Shown here piece by piece: positions 36,996-46,738 of a DNA stretch of 64,000 bases (positions are counted from its first letter, which is position 1; each line of letters begins with the position of its first letter). Origin of the DNA: Patescibacteria group bacterium. GTDB taxonomy: Bacteria; Patescibacteriota; Microgenomatia; UBA1406; GWC2-37-13. Where the stretch lies: the NCBI GenBank assembly GCA_026415975.1, contig JAOAFZ010000003.1, positions 62,001-126,000 on the forward strand. Direction: 5' to 3'. The notes beneath the pieces are model-generated. The model searched no databases. It had not been told where the DNA came from and was given only the letters and a program-made list of their open reading frames with translations. The position numbers and the translations under genes were made by a program.

Positions 36996-38030
36996 ATGCT
37001 AAAGAGAGTAACGTCAGTTTACTCAATGACCCTGATTATAGCGATGACGATACTCCAAGTGTCTGCATCGCGTCCGGTTTCTGCCCAATCGCCGTTTCCT
37101 TCTCCCTCGGCAATACCCGGGTGCCTCGTCAAATACGACTCCGTATCTTCCCTCGTTTGCGAAAATCCTTCGAGTTCTCTTATCCTTTCGCAGTTACGGG
37201 AGATCTCAGAAACAACCGCACAAGCCAGACTAGAGCGCTCCCATGTAACTACAGAATCAACCGATAAGGCAACTCGAACCGAATCTCCCATCCGAGAAAT
37301 GAAAGGAATAAAAAAACAGTACCTGTATACCGACCGTGTTACCAAGGATAAAACGGGCTGGTACACTCGAATGCGCGAAGAACCAAACGAAAAAAGCAAA
37401 CGGGGAGAGTTATTGCGTCCAGGAGATAAAATCCGCGTCATTGACTCAAAAGAAAAGGACGCGAAAAACTGGTACTTTGTCGAAATATTCAACAGCCACG
37501 ATAAGGAACTGGAAGGCAAGCGAGGATGGATAGAGAAATGGCTAGTAGACGATACAAATGTGCCGGTAGAACCGTCACCCACTCCAAGTCCGACAAGAAC
37601 ACCCCCGATGGCCGATACGCCGTCCGGGGAAGGCGCCACTGAAAGCAAGTCCAGTGGATCAGAGAGTGATTCAGCTACAATATCAGCAGATGCCGAAGCG
37701 CTGTTCGGCATGATAAATGATTATCGTGAAAAAAACGGACTGGACCGGTTCGAACGCTCGGAACGCCTATGTTCCATTGCCCGCGAACGGGCTCCAGAAA
37801 TTCGTGCCGAGGCGATGGGCGGCACTATTCACGCCGGGTTCGTTGCACGGGGGTACGGCTATCCGACTGCAGTAGAAAACGCTGCCGCGTACGGAAATAT
37901 TCATGCAAACTTCAACTGGTGGATCAATTCCGGTCTGCATAGGGGATCCATCCTCGGTCCCGAGCTCAAATACAGCTGCGTGGAGTGTTCCGCAGGCAAC
38001 TGCGTGCAGATCTTTTCTCCAAATCCGTAA
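36996..38030 (+). CDS. Secreted/anchored SH3-like and CAP (SCP/PR1) domain protein
   Basis: The 344-residue protein begins with a hydrophobic signal region (about 6-28) with an Ala-rich end (PVSAQS). Residues about 105-190 form an SH3-like module (TRMREEPNEKSKRGELL, KIRVIDSKEKDAKNWYFVEI). After a Pro/Ser/Thr-rich linker a CAP domain begins near 235 (LFGMINDYREKNGLDRF) with the short C-terminal pattern AAYGNIHANFNWWINSGLHR and Cys-containing YSCVECSAGNC near the end. CAP proteins act outside the cell; several are wall-associated. No catalytic role is certain. Confidence 0.8.
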   Translation: MLKRVTSVYSMTLIIAMTILQVSASRPVSAQSPFPSPSAIPGCLVKYDSVSSLVCENPSSSLILSQLREISETTAQARLERSHVTTESTDKATRTESPIREMKGIKKQYLYTDRVTKDKTGWYTRMREEPNEKSKRGELLRPGDKIRVIDSKEKDAKNWYFVEIFNSHDKELEGKRGWIEKWLVDDTNVPVEPSPTPSPTRTPPMADTPSGEGATESKSSGSESDSATISADAEALFGMINDYREKNGLDRFERSERLCSIARERAPEIRAEAMGGTIHAGFVARGYGYPTAVENAAAYGNIHANFNWWINSGLHRGSILGPELKYSCVECSAGNCVQIFSPNP

Positions 38031-38146
38031 TTCCCGACTCGAACGTATCACGGAACCTGTCCCATGATTGGTGGGATAATTGTTGCCTACTTGCAATCCG
38101 GTCATTTGTACGCTACACTTGTACTCTATTGAACAATCGTTTACCT

Positions 38147-41029
38147 ATGCTTCATACGATACGGATACGAGGCGCCCGACAGCATAATCTCCAGAACGTA
38201 AACGTGGATATACCCAAGAATAAATTCGTGGTTTTCACAGGGGTATCCGGGTCCGGAAAGTCGTCCCTGGCATTTGACACGATCTATGCCGAAGGCCAGC
38301 GCCGATATGTCGAGTCCCTGTCTGCGTACGCACGGCAGTTTCTGGGTGTAATGGATAAACCGGATGTTGATTTGATCGAAGGGCTCTCGCCGGCGATCTC
38401 GATCGACCAGAAAACTGTGTCGCACAATCCGCGCTCTACCGTGGGTACAATTACCGAGATCTACGATTATCTCCGGTTGCTTTTTGCTCGGATCGGTCAT
38501 CCAACCTGTCCCAAAGATGGAACCGAGATCACGAAGCTGACTGTAGACGAGATTACCCAGCGAATGCTGGACCGGATGGGAGAACAGGCTGCAGCCGAAC
38601 CGGTGGTGCCTAAAAGGTACCGGGTACTCTCGCCGATTGTACGTTCCCGAAAAGGGGAGTTTAAGGACTTGTTCGCCAACCTTCAGGCAAAAGGGTACTC
38701 GAAGTATCGGGTGGACGGCAGGGAAATCGATGCGAATGATGATATCCAGCTCATCAAGACTAATAAGCACAGTATCGAGGTAGTTATGGATACATTTTCC
38801 TTTACACACGCAGACTTTACGAATGAAATCTATCAGTCAAATCTCCGATCACGGCTTACCAATCTGGTGGAGCAGAGCGTTCAGCTTGCCGAAGGGCTGG
38901 TGATTCTGGAAGGGCAGGACGGTGAGCATCTTTATTCTGAAAACTTCACCTGCCCGCTCTGTGGATTTACACTTCCTGAGATAGAACCGAGAATGTTTTC
39001 CTTTAACTCTCCACTAGGAGCCTGCGAAACGTGTAAGGGCATCGGAACTGTCTACAAAGTTGATCCGGAACTTGTTATCAACCCGAACCTAAGTATAAAT
39101 GAAGGCGGGCTCATGCCGTTTACCAAGTTTTTCTTTCAGGATACCTGGTACAACCGCCTCATCAAAGAAGTTGCCGACCAGGAGGACATAGATTTAAACC
39201 AGCCATTGGGAAAGATGCCGAAAGAAAAGATAGATATTATCCTCTATGGAACGCAGAAACAGTACTATGTCCGGGGTACAAATCGCGAAGGACGGATGAC
39301 CGGGATAACCGAAAATTTTGATGGCATTGTAAACAAGCTCCAACGAAACTACTTTGGCTCTGACACAGCCGAAGGCGGCGGAGAAGAGGTGAGGCGGTAC
39401 ATGCGGGAAGAAATCTGCGATGCCTGTAATGGACAAAAACTGAAACCTGAGGTGCTTTCCATTCGGATTGACGGGCAGAATATTGCCGAAGTGTGCAGTT
39501 TTTCCGTCACGGACCTTCTTGAGTATTATGAACAGCAACTCCCGAAAAAACTCAGCGGCTATGAACTTCAAATTGCAAAGCCGATTCTCAAGGAGATCTG
39601 TTCACGTATGAAATTTTTAAAAAACGTCGGTCTTGGATATCTCACGATTTCACGCACTGCGAAGACACTTTCGGGTGGGGAGTTGCAACGCATACGCCTG
39701 GCATCGCAGATCGGAACCGGGCTTTCCGGGGTGCTCTACGTGCTCGATGAGCCATCTATCGGGCTCCATCCGCGTGATGTCAGCGCCCTTATAAAAACGC
39801 TACATGACCTGAAGAAACTCGGAAACACCCTCATTGTGGTGGAACATGATCAAGAAACCATAGAATCTGCAGATTATGTGGTTGAGCTCGGTCCCAAAGC
39901 AGGGAAACACGGTGGTACTGTAATCTTTACCGGGACAATCGACGAGATCAAAACCTCGGACACCTCGATGACGGGCCCTTATCTGGCCGGAAAACAGGTC
40001 ATAGACCTTGCACCACGTCCAATAGAGCTAAAACGGGGAAGCATCATTCTTCATAAAGCTTCTGAACATAATCTGAAAGACGTTAGCGTAGAATTCCCTC
40101 TGGGAAACCTTATCGCAGTTACCGGAGTGTCCGGCTCGGGGAAATCGACACTTATCACGGAAACGCTGTATCCGGCGCTTAAACAGCATATTGACGGATA
40201 TTATAATGACCATATCGGTCACTATCAACGCCTGGAGGGTCAGCAGTACCTTGACCGAGTGTATCTGGTTGATCAGTCGCCGATTGGCCGTACTCCACGC
40301 TCAAACCCGGCAACATACGTCGGGTTCTTCGACGACATCCGCGAGATATTCGCCAACACAGTCGATGCAAAAGCACGCGGCTTCCAGAAAGGACGATTCT
40401 CGTTTAATGTGAAAGGGGGAAGGTGTGAGAAATGTCAGGGAGCAGGGGTGATCAAGATCGAGATGCAGTTTATGGCGGATATGTACATCACCTGTGATGT
40501 GTGTAAAGGAAGGCGATACAATAAAGAAACGCTGGAAGTATCATTTAAGGGAAAGAGTATCGACGAAATACTAGCTATGACCGTAGATGAAGCAGCGGAA
40601 TTTTTTGCTGCACATCCTTCAATCTATTCGAAATTATCGTTCTTGCAACATGTCGGACTCGGATACATTACATTGGGTCAGCAGGCCCCAACATTCTCCG
40701 GCGGGGAAGCGCAGCGGATAAAGCTTGCGAACGAGCTATCCCGACGAGCGACCGGAAAAACGATCTACATTCTGGATGAACCAACTACCGGACTTCACTT
40801 TTATGATATAGAAAAACTCCTTGCAACGCTCTTGGAACTGGTGGAACGGGGAAATACTGTAGTTGTTATTGAGCATAACCTCGATGTCATCCGGCATGCC
40901 CAGTATATTATAGATATGGGACCGGAGGGTGGCAGTGGCGGAGGGTATGTGATGTATCAGGGTCCTCTCGAGGGTATTACCAGGATAGCAAATTCCTATA
41001 CCGGTCAGTACCTAAAAAAACACCGGTAA
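38147..41029 (+). CDS. uvrA: Excinuclease ABC subunit A
   Basis: This 960-residue protein has two ABC ATPase units: Walker [15 protein letters not shown] (about 31-44) and [14 protein letters not shown] (about 660-673), signatures [14 protein letters not shown] and [14 protein letters not shown], and Walker [11 protein letters not shown] and [10 protein letters not shown]. Two zinc modules are visible: CPLCGF...CETCKGIG and CEKCQGAG...[10 protein letters not shown]. It is full length compared with E. coli UvrA (940). UvrA searches for DNA damage with UvrB. The start at 38147 gives the family N-terminus [16 protein letters not shown]; the frame upstream overlaps the CAP gene. Confidence 0.98.
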   Translation: MLHTIRIRGARQHNLQNVNVDIPKNKFVVFTGVSGSGKSSLAFDTIYAEGQRRYVESLSAYARQFLGVMDKPDVDLIEGLSPAISIDQKTVSHNPRSTVGTITEIYDYLRLLFARIGHPTCPKDGTEITKLTVDEITQRMLDRMGEQAAAEPVVPKRYRVLSPIVRSRKGEFKDLFANLQAKGYSKYRVDGREIDANDDIQLIKTNKHSIEVVMDTFSFTHADFTNEIYQSNLRSRLTNLVEQSVQLAEGLVILEGQDGEHLYSENFTCPLCGFTLPEIEPRMFSFNSPLGACETCKGIGTVYKVDPELVINPNLSINEGGLMPFTKFFFQDTWYNRLIKEVADQEDIDLNQPLGKMPKEKIDIILYGTQKQYYVRGTNREGRMTGITENFDGIVNKLQRNYFGSDTAEGGGEEVRRYMREEICDACNGQKLKPEVLSIRIDGQNIAEVCSFSVTDLLEYYEQQLPKKLSGYELQIAKPILKEICSRMKFLKNVGLGYLTISRTAKTLSGGELQRIRLASQIGTGLSGVLYVLDEPSIGLHPRDVSALIKTLHDLKKLGNTLIVVEHDQETIESADYVVELGPKAGKHGGTVIFTGTIDEIKTSDTSMTGPYLAGKQVIDLAPRPIELKRGSIILHKASEHNLKDVSVEFPLGNLIAVTGVSGSGKSTLITETLYPALKQHIDGYYNDHIGHYQRLEGQQYLDRVYLVDQSPIGRTPRSNPATYVGFFDDIREIFANTVDAKARGFQKGRFSFNVKGGRCEKCQGAGVIKIEMQFMADMYITCDVCKGRRYNKETLEVSFKGKSIDEILAMTVDEAAEFFAAHPSIYSKLSFLQHVGLGYITLGQQAPTFSGGEAQRIKLANELSRRATGKTIYILDEPTTGLHFYDIEKLLATLLELVERGNTVVVIEHNLDVIRHAQYIIDMGPEGGSGGGYVMYQGPLEGITRIANSYTGQYLKKHR

Positions 41030-41089
41030 TTTCCTTTCAAATGAGCGATTACAGCCAACGAACGCGTAATTTACTCGTTATCCACTCGA

Positions 41090-42409
41090 ATGATAGAACC
41101 AGAGTTCATATCCATTCCACTTGAGCGCAGCAAGCTAAATGCCGGTCTCCCCGCCTCGAATGGTGTGTATCGCTTCAAGCGCGATAACGAGGTACTATAC
41201 GTCGGCAAATCTGTAAATCTCAAGGCCCGGGTAATCTCGCATATAGAGTCAGCAAAGTTGGACCGGAAAGAGGCCGCTATCGTGAGCAACTCGAATGCAG
41301 TGGATTATTTTGTGACCGATACCGAATTCAAAGCATTACTGCTAGAGGCAGAGCTCATACGTTCCCTGCGCCCGCCATATAATGTTCGTTGGCGTGATGA
41401 TAAAAGTTACCTCTATATCAAGGTAACATGGAATGAACTCTACCCGAAGATTATGCTTTCACGGCGGGAAGACGATAAAAAATCCCGCTACTTCGGTCCT
41501 TTCCCCTCCTCACGAATCGCGCAGGAAATGATACGGCAGATCAGGAGGGTCTTCCCCTTTTGCACTCAGAAGCAAGTAGGAAAGCGGGCCTGTTTTTACC
41601 AAAAAATAGGTTTGTGTAATCCCTGTCCAAGTATGATAGAACATCTTGCGGACCAGTCGGAAAAGTCCCGCCTTACAACGCTCTACCGACAGCAGGTGCG
41701 GCAGGTGATGAAGGTCCTGGAAGGGAATACCGCGCCTATTCTGAAAGATCTCTATGAGGCAATGAACAGATACGCTCAGGCGGAGAAGTTTGAGGACGCG
41801 ATCGTTGTACGCGATAAAATCCTTCGGTTGGAGACGTTTCTGCATGGGCGGAACCTGGATAAGCGTCTAGAAGAGGTGTACAACCGGTCAGAAGAAAACA
41901 TGATTAGTTTACAGCAACTCCTCTCAAAATATTTCCCAGAATTACCAATACCGCGACGAATTGAGTGTTTTGATGTCTCGAACACTTCGCAACAACAAAG
42001 CACCGCATCAATGGTAGTAATGACTGATGGAATTATTAATAAGAAAGAATACCGAAAGTTCCGGATAAAGAACGAATTATTACAGTCGGATTTTGATATG
42101 TTAGTGGAGGTAATAACCCGCCGGATCAATCAAAAAAAATGGCCAGTTCCTGATCTGCTGGTAATAGACGGCGGAAAGCCGCAGCTGCGTGTTGTGCAAC
42201 GTGTTATGGCAGAACAGGGTTTTAAGGTTCCCGTAATCGGTATCGCCAAAAATCCCGATCGAATTGTGATCGGACAGCAGGAAATGACCACATTACGTCC
42301 CACACTTCAGCACCCCGGCTTCACACTCCTGAGGGCACTTCGAGATGAATCGCACCGCTTTGCTAAAAAATATCATGTGCTGTTGCGAAACAAGCAACAG
42401 CTTGTATAA
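41090..42409 (+). CDS. uvrC: Excinuclease ABC subunit C, lacking the C-terminal HhH domain
   Basis: The product has 439 residues versus about 610 in E. coli. The N-terminal GIY-YIG nuclease (NGVYRFKRDNEVLYVGKSVN, about 23-42) and a Cys-rich loop (KRACFYQKIGLCNPCPS) are present, followed by the UVR helix (QAEKFEDAIVVRDKILRLE). The RNase H-like nuclease has Asp in RIECFDVSNT, Asp in LLVIDGGKPQL and His in RDESHRFAKKYH. The tandem helix-hairpin-helix DNA-binding domain that normally follows is absent; the protein stops just after the RNase H domain. Both incision centres appear intact. Confidence 0.93.
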   Translation: MIEPEFISIPLERSKLNAGLPASNGVYRFKRDNEVLYVGKSVNLKARVISHIESAKLDRKEAAIVSNSNAVDYFVTDTEFKALLLEAELIRSLRPPYNVRWRDDKSYLYIKVTWNELYPKIMLSRREDDKKSRYFGPFPSSRIAQEMIRQIRRVFPFCTQKQVGKRACFYQKIGLCNPCPSMIEHLADQSEKSRLTTLYRQQVRQVMKVLEGNTAPILKDLYEAMNRYAQAEKFEDAIVVRDKILRLETFLHGRNLDKRLEEVYNRSEENMISLQQLLSKYFPELPIPRRIECFDVSNTSQQQSTASMVVMTDGIINKKEYRKFRIKNELLQSDFDMLVEVITRRINQKKWPVPDLLVIDGGKPQLRVVQRVMAEQGFKVPVIGIAKNPDRIVIGQQEMTTLRPTLQHPGFTLLRALRDESHRFAKKYHVLLRNKQQLV

Positions 42410-42411
42410 CG

Positions 42412-42420
42412 TGCTATAAT
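42412..42420 (+). promoter_or_regulatory. Extended -10 promoter of secG (leaderless)
   Basis: TGCTATAAT (TATAAT at 42415-42420) lies 6 bases before ATG 42427. Confidence 0.65.
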
Positions 42421-42426
42421 ACCACT

Positions 42427-42642
42427 ATGAAAGAAGTTTTGCTGGTGTTGAACATAATCATCTCATTGCTTGTCGTTGTGTTTATTTTGATGCAAGGTCG
42501 GGGGGCCGGTCTCGGCGGAGCATGGGGTGGTGGTGGAGAAACGTACCAGACGCGACGCGGCGTTGAGCTCCTGACTATGCGTCTCACGGTATTTTTCATT
42601 ATTGCTTTCTTTGTTGTTTCAGCGATAAACTTTTTCCTCTAA
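42427..42642 (+). CDS. secG: Preprotein translocase subunit SecG
   Basis: This 71-residue protein has two membrane helices (about 5-22 and 50-70) joined by a Gly-rich loop. The family pattern IMQGRGAGLGGAWGGG (seen as LMQGRGAGLGGAWGGGG, about 20-36) is clear. SecG assists the SecYE channel. It sits directly before a peptide-binding protein gene 7 bases away. Confidence 0.9.
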   Translation: MKEVLLVLNIIISLLVVVFILMQGRGAGLGGAWGGGGETYQTRRGVELLTMRLTVFFIIAFFVVSAINFFL

Positions 42643-42649
42643 ATCGTAC

Positions 42650-44014
42650 ATGGCCTTAAACCGGAAATCGGTACGGTATTTTTACTGGATGGCCGTGGCA
42701 TTCTTGAAAAAAAATGCCCAGCCGATCCTTATTTCTTTTCTTGCCGGAGTAATAGGGGTCATTACCGTCGTCTCACTCTCTCCTTATTTCGTTGAACTCA
42801 TGACAAAAAAGAAGGAGATCGTTGGTATCGCGGGTTCGTACCGGATAAACCAGGTACCGGAGGAGATACTGTCGAAAATATCAAACAGTCTTGTGTTCGT
42901 AAACGAAAAAGGAGAGATAATTCCCCTTCTTGCCGAGTCATGGGAACAGCTTGATAATGGCAAAGAATATCGCTTCTACCTGAAAAATGACTTAACCTGG
43001 GGAGATGGTACGGAGTTTACTTCTGCCGACATCTCCTACTCATTCAAAGACGTTACCATAGAAAAACCGGACGACTCAGTAATCGTATTTAAACTTACCA
43101 AACCTCTTCCTATCTTTCCTACGTACCTTACCCAATATGTAGTGAAGTACCCTTTACAAGGTGTGGCCGGCTTGTATAGTGTAGAACGTGTCAAATCAAA
43201 ATTCGGATATATCCAGGAGATACATCTTACCCCCAACCGTCCAGGTTACCCGATTTATATATACAAGTTTTATGACACTGAAACAAAGTTAATAAATGCA
43301 TATAAACTGGGTGAAATTACCCAGATGAAAACCACCAGTAAAAATATCGCAGACCTTTTCGTGAACTGGAACAACACTACAATCGAAAAAACCGTTGACT
43401 ATACACAGTTACTTACCCTGTTTTTTAACATGAACAACCCGCTGCTACAGGAAAAAGACGTCCGAAAGGCTATTGCCCAGTCCATATCGAGAGAGATGAT
43501 GGAAGATCTTGGTGAACCGGCATACGGCCCTGTTCCCCCGACATCCTGGGCATACAACACGCAATTAAGACAGCTGCAGTATAACCCGGACGTGGCTAAA
43601 AAAGTTCTTGAGAAATATCAGTCCGGCACCGAGTCTGCAAAATTGACTATTAGCACATTCTATGATTATCTGAGGACTGCAGACCAGATAAAAGAGTCAC
43701 TTGACAGCATAGGCCTGAACACGGATGTGAAGATATTCTCCTCTCGAAACGGATCCGACTTTGATATGCTTTTGGCATTCTGGAAGGTACCACAGGATCC
43801 CGATCAATACTTTTACTGGCATTCAACCCAGAAAACCGGAAACATCTCAAATTACAAGAACGTAAGGATTGATAAACTTTTGGAAGACGGTAGAAACACA
43901 CTTGATCAGAATCAACGCAAAGAAATTTACGATACATTTCAAAAACTTATCGCTGATGACCTCCCTGCATACTTCCTGTACTACCCATATGTTTACACGA
44001 TCTCCCGAAAATGA
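42650..44014 (+). CDS. Membrane-anchored extracellular solute-binding protein family 5
   Basis: The 454-residue protein has a basic N-terminus and one membrane helix (about 24-44) instead of a lipoprotein signal. The body is family 5 (peptide/nickel-binding): PLLAESWEQLDNGKEYRFYL, LTWGDGTEFTSADISYSFK (about 107-125), RKAIAQSISREMM and the closing DDLPAYFLYYPYVYT. Such proteins deliver peptides to ABC importers, but no permease or ATPase is adjacent. It is translated from the secG transcript, 7 bases downstream. Its 3' end contains the tRNA-Leu promoter. Confidence 0.88.
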   Translation: MALNRKSVRYFYWMAVAFLKKNAQPILISFLAGVIGVITVVSLSPYFVELMTKKKEIVGIAGSYRINQVPEEILSKISNSLVFVNEKGEIIPLLAESWEQLDNGKEYRFYLKNDLTWGDGTEFTSADISYSFKDVTIEKPDDSVIVFKLTKPLPIFPTYLTQYVVKYPLQGVAGLYSVERVKSKFGYIQEIHLTPNRPGYPIYIYKFYDTETKLINAYKLGEITQMKTTSKNIADLFVNWNNTTIEKTVDYTQLLTLFFNMNNPLLQEKDVRKAIAQSISREMMEDLGEPAYGPVPPTSWAYNTQLRQLQYNPDVAKKVLEKYQSGTESAKLTISTFYDYLRTADQIKESLDSIGLNTDVKIFSSRNGSDFDMLLAFWKVPQDPDQYFYWHSTQKTGNISNYKNVRIDKLLEDGRNTLDQNQRKEIYDTFQKLIADDLPAYFLYYPYVYTISRK

Positions 44015-44020
44015 TATAAT
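43992..44020 (+). promoter_or_regulatory. Promoter of tRNA-Leu(GAG)
   Basis: TTTACA (43992-43997), a 17-base spacer and TATAAT (44015-44020) with an extended -10 TGA just before it. It overlaps the end of the solute-binding protein gene. Confidence 0.75.
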
Positions 44021-44061
44021 GGTGATCCTGATTTGCAACGCACCTTTAATATCGAGTGCAT

Positions 44062-44144
44062 GCCCGGGTGGCGGAACTGGCAGACGCGCACGCTTGAGGG
44101 GCGTGTGAGATTTTCTCGTGGAGGTTCAAGTCCTCTCTCGGGCA
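44062..44144 (+). tRNA. tRNA-Leu(GAG)
   Basis: Acceptor GCCCGGG pairs with CTCGGGC. Anticodon stem CACGC/GCGTG closes loop TTGAGGG, anticodon GAG. A class II long variable arm (TGAGATTTTCTCG) and T arm GGAGG TTCAAGT CCTCT are present. Discriminator A, no encoded CCA. Confidence 0.95.
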
Positions 44145-44163
44145 CACTCTATTCCTTTTTCTT

Positions 44164-44970
44164 TCAAGATGAAGCGGGCCCGGCACCCTCTGGATCTGAT
44201 TGTTGTAGCGGGGTAGCATTCGATTCCCGTATCGCTTGATGTCGAAGCCAGTCTAAATCATACATTGCATACCTTCCGTCAAAGGGCTCGTATATTGAAT
44301 CATTCCGGGCGAAGGTATAAATTGTACCAGTAGCAGCCGAGAGAAAGATTGGGTATACAGATCCATCAACCAATTTCACTTTTCCTTCAAGAGCTCGCTC
44401 GACCAATTTCTGTTTTCGGGGATACACAGGAACTTTCATTTCGCGGCTCCTGAGAATTCGTTCCAGCGGCGTGAATATTGGGTTCATCATGGTCATGAGA
44501 GCAACCCCGTCAGGACTTAGAATCGCTGCTATATTTTTCAATGCCTCCTCCAAGGCTTTTTCGTCGAGAAATTGCATAATGTGATCAAGTACTATGAGAT
44601 CTACGGATTCATTGGGGAAATATGAAGCAATATTTTCAAGTTTTGCCTGTCGAAACCTCTTTTGCTCATCCGTGGTGAGCACGCTAGCAGGCTGCGGATT
44701 CATATCTACATAATATGATCTCTCAGGCCCATGTTTCGGATCAAGTACGCAAGTAAGTTCATGAAAAGCATCGATATTATCGCGAGCCGGAAAAAAACCG
44801 CCGAGAACATACAAACCTCGATCGGGTTTATCCCTGAGCCTCGGATTCTGCTTCACTGCCCCCTGCAATTCGTTTTTATATACAACCAGCTGACCTGCGA
44901 ACGTATGAGGTATGTTTTCAAGGTTGAAATAATGCTCCCATTCTGGTCTCGCTGGGGATAGCTCACCCAT
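44164..44970 (-). CDS. Methyltransferase-like protein (class I fold, degenerate motif I)
   Basis: The 268-residue protein has a SAM-methyltransferase layout: an acidic position in SYYVDMNPQPAS (about 87-98), post-I/motif IV SVDLIVLDHIMQFLDEKALE (about 123-142), and ILSPDGVALMTMMNP (about 149-163). The Gly-rich motif I is not standard (LYVLGGFFPARDN at about 53-65). It may bind SAM atypically or be inactive; no substrate is evident. TATACT is 7 bases upstream of the ATG. The following unknown gene on the same strand (45003-46109) lies upstream of it. Confidence 0.6.
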   Translation of the reverse strand: MGELSPARPEWEHYFNLENIPHTFAGQLVVYKNELQGAVKQNPRLRDKPDRGLYVLGGFFPARDNIDAFHELTCVLDPKHGPERSYYVDMNPQPASVLTTDEQKRFRQAKLENIASYFPNESVDLIVLDHIMQFLDEKALEEALKNIAAILSPDGVALMTMMNPIFTPLERILRSREMKVPVYPRKQKLVERALEGKVKLVDGSVYPIFLSAATGTIYTFARNDSIYEPFDGRYAMYDLDWLRHQAIRESNATPLQQSDPEGAGPASS

Positions 44971-44977
44971 TTGTACT

Positions 44978-44983
44978 AGTATA
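44978..44983 (-). promoter_or_regulatory. -10 box TATACT, leaderless start of the methyltransferase-like gene
   Basis: TATACT on the minus strand is 7 bases from ATG 44970. Confidence 0.55.
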
Positions 44984-45002
44984 CTAAGTTTTAGAATCGA
45001 AA

Positions 45003-46109
45003 CTACCGTTTTTCGCTAGCAATTGTTTGAGCAAGCGTGGGAGGCCGCATCGGTGGTTTTTGCAGTGTTCCTTGCGGTAATGGCTCATACTGGAGCGGTA
45101 ATGCAAAGGTAACATTTTGAAGTGGAGCGTCGAAATTGCCCTGCGCAAATTCGAGTGCTCGTGATCCTAAATACCGGATTGTGCTTCCCTTATTCATCAC
45201 GTAGAGCGTATCAGCTCCGTTATTCACTAGTTGTTCAGCCATCCATATTCGCGCAGCAATATCGTATTTCAGATCTTGATACCCGGCAAGCTTTTCTGCC
45301 ACGAGCGCAACAGTTGGCTTCTCCCATGGCTGCAAAAGATCTGAGAGGCGCACAGGATACAGACTACGTGACTGACTACCCATTACATCCAGGGGAATTA
45401 CCGGTGGAATTCCCGTGATAAGTGCCGGATTGTGGCCATCAACGCGCGGAAGATGTCCAGCGTCGTCGAGTAGTCGTATTGAATCTGCTAGCAGTTCTTG
45501 ATTGACTGCGATTACGACAATCTGGTCGGCAGCCAGAGGAATTTTATCAAGTAATCCTTTTGCGGGATTCTCATCCTGAATAACCTGTGTCCATGTAGGC
45601 TCACCCTGAACATCACGCATCGAAATGCCCGGAATCGCCGAGTCATTAACTCCTCGATGGACAAACTCATCAGGTGATACGGGAAATAACACTGGGATAA
45701 TGGCCTCGACATATTTACCGTCTACTAGTACTGTTGCGCGTCCATTCATGCGTGGTTTACCCGAAATGGGTACCGGCTCCTGATATATTTTCTCGAGAGG
45801 AGTAGCATTAATCGAATCGGCACTGGCTACCGCCGCTCCTATGAATGCCAACCGAATAAGCGCTTGCATTACCTGTTGGCGAAGTACTCGCCTTCTTTCA
45901 GCTTCGGCCCGAACGTCTTCGCGTTCTGCATTTACATCTGCTTCCGAACCAAGTTTAGCAAGCCTTCTTAGAGTACCAGCGGCATCATAGTGACCAGGGA
46001 TATCCGGACGAAAAAGTTGTTTTAAAAACGCGACTGGACCACCTGATTGTGTAGCTTGCGGTTCCGATGAACCAACTGGTGGATCCTCAGGTGTAGAAAT
46101 CTCACTCAT
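45003..46109 (-). CDS. Uncharacterised protein with one internal membrane segment
   Basis: I do not recognise this 368-residue protein. It has a Pro/Ser/Thr-rich acidic start (1-30), an Arg/Glu-rich charged helix (about 45-75), a hydrophobic segment (about 79-97, ALIRLAFIGAAVASA), and a long soluble remainder with alternating strands and helices (for example QIVVIAVNQELLADSIRLL and TVALVAEKLAGYQDL) and a Pro-rich end. The topology suggests a cytoplasmic N-terminus and an external body. A promoter with TTGAAC-17-TATGCT precedes the ATG by 6 bases. Confidence 0.7.
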   Translation of the reverse strand: MSEISTPEDPPVGSSEPQATQSGGPVAFLKQLFRPDIPGHYDAAGTLRRLAKLGSEADVNAEREDVRAEAERRRVLRQQVMQALIRLAFIGAAVASADSINATPLEKIYQEPVPISGKPRMNGRATVLVDGKYVEAIIPVLFPVSPDEFVHRGVNDSAIPGISMRDVQGEPTWTQVIQDENPAKGLLDKIPLAADQIVVIAVNQELLADSIRLLDDAGHLPRVDGHNPALITGIPPVIPLDVMGSQSRSLYPVRLSDLLQPWEKPTVALVAEKLAGYQDLKYDIAARIWMAEQLVNNGADTLYVMNKGSTIRYLGSRALEFAQGNFDAPLQNVTFALPLQYEPLPQGTLQKPPMRPPTLAQTIASEKR

Positions 46110-46115
46110 ATTCTA

Positions 46116-46144
46116 AGCATATCTTATTTATCCTTCATGTTCAA
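46116..46144 (-). promoter_or_regulatory. Promoter of the unknown 368-aa gene (leaderless)
   Basis: On the minus strand TTGAAC (46139-46144), a 17-base spacer and TATGCT (46116-46121) lie 6 bases before ATG 46109. The promoter extends into the 3' end of the Nudix gene. Confidence 0.5.
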
Positions 46145-46550
46145 ATACCCGTTTGATGATCAGCTCGGTAAACGGGGTAAGCGGGAGAGTAGGATAGTCC
46201 TTCCGAGAAACCCAGCGGTACTCGGTTGATTCATCATTCAGTACAATCTCCTGTTCAGGAAACCTGCGGCTGCAGCGATAGGGAAGCAAAATACCTTGCC
46301 AGTTTCCGCGTACAGTAGTATAAATATAGGGTAGCACATAGTCTACTTGCACCTCGATGCCGAGTTCCTCCCGGGCTTCCCGCATCGCAGTCTGCTCCGG
46401 GGTTTCCGCAAATTCAAGACCGCCTCCGGGAATCTGCCAAACATTATTGAATGCGGCATCTTCCGGATGCTTTTCGGATCGTTTGGTGAGGAGTATTTTC
46501 CCGCTCTCAAGGAGAACAGTGAGGACAACGGGTTGAATGGTATAAGACAT
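46128..46550 (-). CDS. Nudix hydrolase
   Basis: The 140-residue protein carries the Nudix box GGGLEFAETPEQTAMREA followed by REELGIEV (about 40-65), matching Gx5Ex7REUxEExGU with the metal-binding Glu residues. Nudix enzymes cleave nucleoside diphosphates linked to another group; substrate is not predictable. It begins 6 bases after the tRNA-Arg 3' end on the same strand, so it may be cotranscribed with the tRNA cluster. Confidence 0.9.
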   Translation of the reverse strand: MSYTIQPVVLTVLLESGKILLTKRSEKHPEDAAFNNVWQIPGGGLEFAETPEQTAMREAREELGIEVQVDYVLPYIYTTVRGNWQGILLPYRCSRRFPEQEIVLNDESTEYRWVSRKDYPTLPLTPFTELIIKRVFEHEG

Positions 46551-46555
46551 AGATG

Positions 46556-46629
46556 CGATCCCGGCGTGATTCGAACACGCAACCTACTCCTTAGAAGGGA
46601 GTTGCTCTATCCAGTTGAGCTACGGGACC
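46556..46629 (-). tRNA. tRNA-Arg(TCT)
   Basis: Acceptor GGTCCCG pairs with CGGGATC. Anticodon stem ACTCC/GGAGT closes loop CTTCTAA, anticodon TCT. T arm GCGTG TTCGAAT CACGC. Discriminator G, no encoded CCA. Confidence 0.94.
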
Positions 46630-46661
46630 AGAGAAACCGTTGCGGGATTACCGTGCGTATG

Positions 46662-46733
46662 AGCCACCTGTCGGATTTGAACCGACGACCGCCCGCTTAC
46701 AAAGCGGATGCTCTACCGCTGAGCTAAGGTGGC
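46662..46733 (-). tRNA. tRNA-Thr(TGT)
   Basis: Acceptor GCCACCT pairs with AGGTGGC. Anticodon loop TTTGTAA gives anticodon TGT. T arm GTCGG TTCAAAT CCGAC. Discriminator T (U73), as in the other tRNA-Thr of the window. No encoded CCA. Confidence 0.94.
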
Positions 46734-46738
46734 TGGGG

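Noticed and set aside
37019-37711. 230-codon minus-strand frame opposite the CAP-domain gene
   Set aside because: Composition is a shadow of the plus-strand gene, which has signal, SH3-like and CAP features and a promoter.
44033-44239. Plus-strand open frame starting MPGWRNWQTR-like sequence
   Set aside because: It is the translation of tRNA-Leu(GAG), a well known false gene.
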